The notes below the pieces were generated by a model that did not search any database, was not told the DNA's origin, and saw nothing but the letters and a program-made list of their open reading frames with translations. Shown piece after piece: positions 59,535-64,000 of a stretch of 64,000 bases of DNA. A program made the translations under genes and the position numbers. The stretch's first letter is position 1, and each line of letters opens with the position of its first letter. The DNA is from Montifringilla adamsi (lineage: Eukaryota; Chordata; Aves; Passeriformes; Passeridae). The stretch covers positions 11,814,429-11,878,428 of the forward strand of contig JAGGNK010006892.1 in the NCBI GenBank assembly GCA_017590115.1. Direction: 5' to 3'.

Positions 59535-62003
59535 CAACAAAAAAGTGTTTCTTCTACATTTCGTAGGAAAATTCCCAAAAGCCAGTAGTATGACATGGGC
59601 TCAGGTCTGACTGCCATTGTGTGACACATGAAAACTCTGTTACAGGGCTTGGAGCTAAGCTGAAGAAGCCCTGTGTATTTTCACTTGCTCTCCTGTCCTC
59701 ACAATTGGGATTCATCTTACTTTTGGTGCCTGATGCAGTTTTATAATCTGCAGCATCTTGGCCTGTTTGAAGCTGTTGTACACTGTCATGAAATTCTAAA
59801 TAATGATGGTTTGTTTGTGCCAAGGGTTCCAATAGATCTGCTCCTCTCTGAAATGGCTCTGTGAGGCACCAGGAGATGTACCACGGCACTTAACATGACA
59901 TGAGACATCTATACTTAGGTAACTGAAGTTGTTCGCTGGGGATCTGTATCTGAAGTAATCATCCTGTGAAGGTCTAATCAAACAAACTTTATTGACTACC
60001 TTGGCAGACAATGAATTGCATTTATACTCCACTGACTGCATTAACTCAATTTCTATTGACAGTAAAATATCCATGATTTCCATTCAGAGGTGCAGGCCTG
60101 CACCATGGGCATCCAGAATGAGTCAGGAAAATCACGGCTGCTCTCAGTGCATTTGCTAGAGGATGGGGAGCCAGACATGTAACTGTTGTTAACATGAAAA
60201 ATGAAGATGTGTAGCACCAAAAAAGTTATGTCCAGCTGGTGGAAAACAATGAGGTATGCCAACATTTTTGAACAGTAGGTGTTTATATTATTTTTTTCCT
60301 CATTTGATTTGCTTATTTGCTCTGGCAGCCTACACGGTAAGATGAAACTGTTCAACAGTTGTCTCTTTAAGGATTTCAGTTCAAAGTATGCATAGGATGA
60401 AGTAGAAACAAAGGGGAAAAGAAATAAATTTTTAATCAAATTTTAAAAAAATTTTTTGCAAACAACAAAGCACAGAAAATTAGTCTAGAATTCTTGTATT
60501 ATGGTATGCCAGCAATCACATGGAAAGAAATAAGAAATCTAATCTCACCATTAGGCAAACTACTAATTTTCAAAAGATATATTCAAACTTTTCCCTCCCT
60601 TTGAAAAACACATATAGTTACACGTCTCACCTATGAGACTTTTTGAGTGTAAGCTCTGTTACACTCCAAAATGAAAATTAGAAAATCCATACCCTTGATA
60701 TCAAAGGTGAAGTTTGACAAACTTTGACCAGTGATTTCAGCATATCTATGGCTCAGAGTATTAGTAATTTAAAGGAAGTAATGCTGAAAATTCTTTAGGC
60801 CTCATTCTGTACACACTTTTCTTTCACAAGATATTGAGCTTTGATTTTGATGGTCATCGAGGTGAAATCTGGTAGTCATCCGTGACAGAGGGTTAGTACA
60901 TGTTTATGATTGTTGATCTGAACCTCCAGTACAGTCTGAAATTTTTGGGGAAAAAATATAAAAGAATACAGTAATGGAGACTTTGCTAGAAAACCAAGGG
61001 CTAATCATCACACCAACATTTTAGTCTCTTATTTGCTAAATAGTGTTGTCTAGGTCATTTGTACTTCTCTTTCATAACCAAGCACATTAAGAAGCACAAA
61101 TTATGCCTGCAAGAGCTTTTCACTACAATTCTGCCCTCTTTTCTCATTCATGTGTACCTGCAGTGGTAATTGAAATCTGAAGTTCTAATATGCAGAGCTG
61201 TGAAATGTATGTCAGCCTACTGAGTCCTCTACTCACCAGTACAGAACAGAAGGCAGCTTCCTGGCTATTTGAAAGCATTATGCTACTAACAAGATTCTCA
61301 GTCTTACAGCAGAGGCTGTCATCTGTTCTCACCAGATACAGAATTAAAGTGTATATTTCAGGGTAGGGAGTAGGATGTTTAAGCTCTAGGCATGAGAAGA
61401 AATGTCTGTTGGTATTTAATTCCCATACCTTTTGCCTGGTTAATCAGATAAGTAGTTTGTTGCAGATTTCTCTAGACACACACCTCATTAAGCAGTGAGA
61501 GAACTTCCATTGAGAAAGGGCAGGATCACAGATTAAAATTAGTTTAATGTGGTTTCTCACATGTATTGGTGGTATCTGCAGTTATTTCAGGTTCATGCCA
61601 ATACCACTTACTTTTATTTACCCATCAGACAAACACAAGGGCCTTCATCAAGCAAGATGCTGGATGAGATGCACAAAGGTCAAATGACTGAAAAAACACC
61701 TGGAATATAGCTTTGAATCCAGATGTTCAAAAGTAAAGCCTCCAGAAAGGGATTATGTAGAAGAGGAAATTTTTTTATTGTCTATTTTTTATTCCCTTAA
61801 ATAATTTTTGTATCTTCCTCCCTTTTTGTTTTGCTGTGGTGGCAGGATTACTCCCTTTCATCCTTTTCTCAGCAGTACAGAGAGGTTTCCCTCAAGTCTG
61901 TATGTGTGTGGTAGGCCAGTGCTGGGTGGGTGTCCAAAGAACTCCACCCTTACTGGTGCTCTGTCCCATAGTACTGCTTCTCCAGTAATGGAGACAGCCT
62001 GCT

Positions 62004-62070
62004 GGGGACAGGGACAGGGACACTGGGACCAGAGCTGCCTGGATTGGTGGGAAGGGCTGGGGGCATGGGG
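62004..62070 (+). other. Two adjacent G-quadruplex motifs
   Basis: Motif 1 (62004-62027) has four G runs spaced by ACA, ACA and ACACT. Motif 2 (62049-62070) has four G runs spaced by AA, CT and CAT. Both satisfy the G3+N1-7 rule on the plus strand. They lie in a local GC-rich patch within AT-rich DNA. Function unknown. Confidence 0.8.
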
Positions 62071-62289
62071 CTTCTGCATGCCTTACACCAGTTTTAGTCG
62101 GAGGGGAGCAGTACTAGGATGTGTCTGAAAAGGAAAGCTTGGCATATCTGCAGAGAGAGAAAATATGAGGCTGAGGAAGATGAGACTCCAAAATCCATAA
62201 TGAAGAGAGAAGACTAGTCAGTCCTAATTAGGAGCTGATTGTTATGGGGAAGGATGGTTGTTAGAGAAAGTTTCTTTTGAAAAACATTT

Positions 62290-62640
62290 TTCAACCTGCA
62301 TTTGTTTGCATTAGGTTTGAACCAGATTGTACTTGCAGAACAAAAAGTACATGTTTAAACTCTGCTGGAAGCCTGCAGCCAACAAAGGAGATAAAGACCT
62401 TCTGTTCCTCATGTTACACAATAATAGGGAAGGAATTAATAATGCTGCACTGAAAAAAACCCCTCTATTTAGACAGCTTTATGCAACAATAACAGGAGCC
62501 TGCCGATGAGCTCAGTGTACCCTCTATTTACTATGTATGCTATGTGCAAATTACACAGACGTGCTTGAGCCTCTGGAATTGCAAAATTCACAAACTACTT
62601 ATTCTGAGCTTGACAACAAAGCAGAGTCCACTTCACCTCA
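62290..62640. promoter_or_regulatory. Candidate conserved non-coding element
   Basis: Balanced composition, several ATTAAT/TTTAAAC words, and no simple repeats or transposon similarity. I flag it on texture alone; an alignment of bird genomes is required to judge it. Confidence 0.15.
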
Positions 62641-63748
62641 CATCCAGTGTCAGAGAAGAAAGATAGTTTTGTCATTCAGGAATAAGCCTGTGCTAGAAGA
62701 CATGATTTTGACTCCTAACTTTGTTCACTCAGTTCTGCTTCAATTCTTCTGGGAATAGAATTTCAGATTGATCAAGCTGTCAATGTTAATAATTAAAATT
62801 TGAAATTGGGTTTTTTGGGGTGGAGGGAGAAGCATGATTACCTTTTAAATAGGTGAATGCTTAGCTCAATCCAGAATTACTTTTTGGACTTTATCTTTCT
62901 GTAATATAAATAATTACACATCATGTACAACAGAAGAAATGACTGATTTACAGCTAGTACAGAGGCAATATCCTCTATAAAAAAGAAAGTGTCAGCTTGT
63001 CTTCAGAGTTTCTTCTGTAAGGTTTAGAATTAATTCTTTTTTTAAATTTCTTGATGTTGAAATTATTTGTAAGATCTGTGAGATACAGTCCCCGTGTAAG
63101 ATATTGTGAATTTCTTAGGTGTTCCTGGGACTGGGTAAGTTTCTTTCTTTATATGCCAAGTGGAACAGCAGGAGCATTTTCAGTAAGGAGTTATCAGCAG
63201 TAGCTACACTAAAAAACAAATAAATGATTAGTACTGTATGTGATGATCCTAGATTGGCAGGCTGAAAAACTGTGCATAAAGCTAAAGCTACGAAATCAAT
63301 CACTTAAACTCCATGAAGCATATTTATTAAGTTGTGAAAATTCTGAAACAAACTAAAATCTTCTTTGAGAGCAATCGTTTGGGGTATCTTATCTTTCATA
63401 AAATTTTGCCATGTTGGCCTTTCTAGAGTTCTCACATAGTGTTATCCTTAGCTTTGATTTTAGGCTGCTTTGTTCAGTCACTCTGGTCCAAATTACTCAC
63501 CGAAATGTGAAGTATGAGCATTATTGCATGTTGTGAGCACTTCAACAATAGTCAACATTTGCCAGTATCAGAGATTTTAAAGTTGTTTTCTGTTTAACTA
63601 AACATCTCAAAAGCTTCCCAATGGTATCCCATAAAAGCTTGTAATAAAGTTAAACATATATATTACTTGGATAACCCAAGATTTGGGTGGATGTTCACAA
63701 TTTTTAAAGCATATAACTTATATTTTGGTTTTCCTCTCTGTCTCCCAG

Positions 63749-63768
63749 AGGTCTGCTTAGGCAGACCT
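63749..63768. repeat. Short GC-containing hairpin
   Basis: aggtctgc, loop ttag, gcagacct: eight perfect pairs. No T run follows on either strand, and nothing links it to an RNA gene. Confidence 0.8.
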
Positions 63769-64000
63769 AGGGTACCAGGTATGTCTGTAAATGAAGAAGG
63801 ATATTAAAAGCTTTGATAAGTATTTTGAGAGATGACACATTTTGAAAGTTGGGTTGAGATTTTTGTAAATTATATGACCTACATAGAATAAGTGATAAAG
63901 GCAGAAAGAAAGCTTTACTGGCACAATCTTTATATAACTCTCTAGTGTTACTCATTTCTATATATCTTTAATGAAAAATTGAGTATGAACTGGATTTTAT

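Larger units (their letters stand above)
58486..64000. other. Unique AT-rich DNA, no gene recognised
   Basis: No frame exceeds 128 codons and none is recognised. Contains a CAA/CAG microsatellite at 59513, small hairpins at 60624-60666 and 63749-63768, a GC-rich G-quadruplex region at 61900-62120 and a possible regulatory block at 62290-62640. Confidence 0.45.

Noticed and set aside
59554..59889. 111-codon minus-strand frame next to the CAA/CAG repeat
   Set aside because: The repeat lies outside the frame and the product has no recognisable feature.

Overview
The window reads as ordinary nuclear DNA from a bird. It is AT-rich and gene-poor by eye, CpG-depleted outside one island, and its recognisable interspersed repeats are mostly CR1 LINE fragments, several ending in the CR1-type 'attctatg' signature. 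Two stretches resemble endogenous-retrovirus LTRs that I associate, from memory, with songbird (passerine) genomes. 'Bird' is well supported. 'Passerine' is an inference that a repeat-library search should confirm.

I can support no protein-coding gene, tRNA, rRNA, CRISPR array or bacterial-type feature. The longest open frames are explained by repeats or are no longer than chance allows. The 208-codon frame at 19458-20084 lies inside an LTR, and frames at 10034-10652, 46866-47145 and 58042-58406 lie inside CR1 elements. The window may be intergenic or inside a very long intron; the sequence does not decide which.

Layout: 1-19 kb holds a 3'-terminal CR1 (3211), a very old CR1/L3-like fragment (7190), a minus-strand CR1 (9198), a long plus-strand CR1 with a wrecked reverse transcriptase (10035), an unexplained GC-rich patch (13130), a purine-rich three-copy satellite (13890-15036) and a nearly identical 221-bp tandem duplication (16806-17247). 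At 19210-20347 lies a probable solo LTR with a CpG-dense segment and a potential cryptic exon. From 20.3 to 44.9 kb the DNA is mostly unique and AT-rich, with two strong inverted repeats (23273, 26149), poly-A/poly-C tracts and two short CR1 pieces. A second LTR (about 44940-45444) is followed by CR1 fragments at 46575 and 57969. The last 5 kb contains small hairpins and a pair of adjacent G-quadruplex motifs (62004-62070).

No set of genes working together can be described. The items most worth a second look are the purine satellite with its internal hairpin, the CpG-rich LTR, the fold-back hairpins and the young tandem duplication. I found no evidence of a new multi-gene biological system here.
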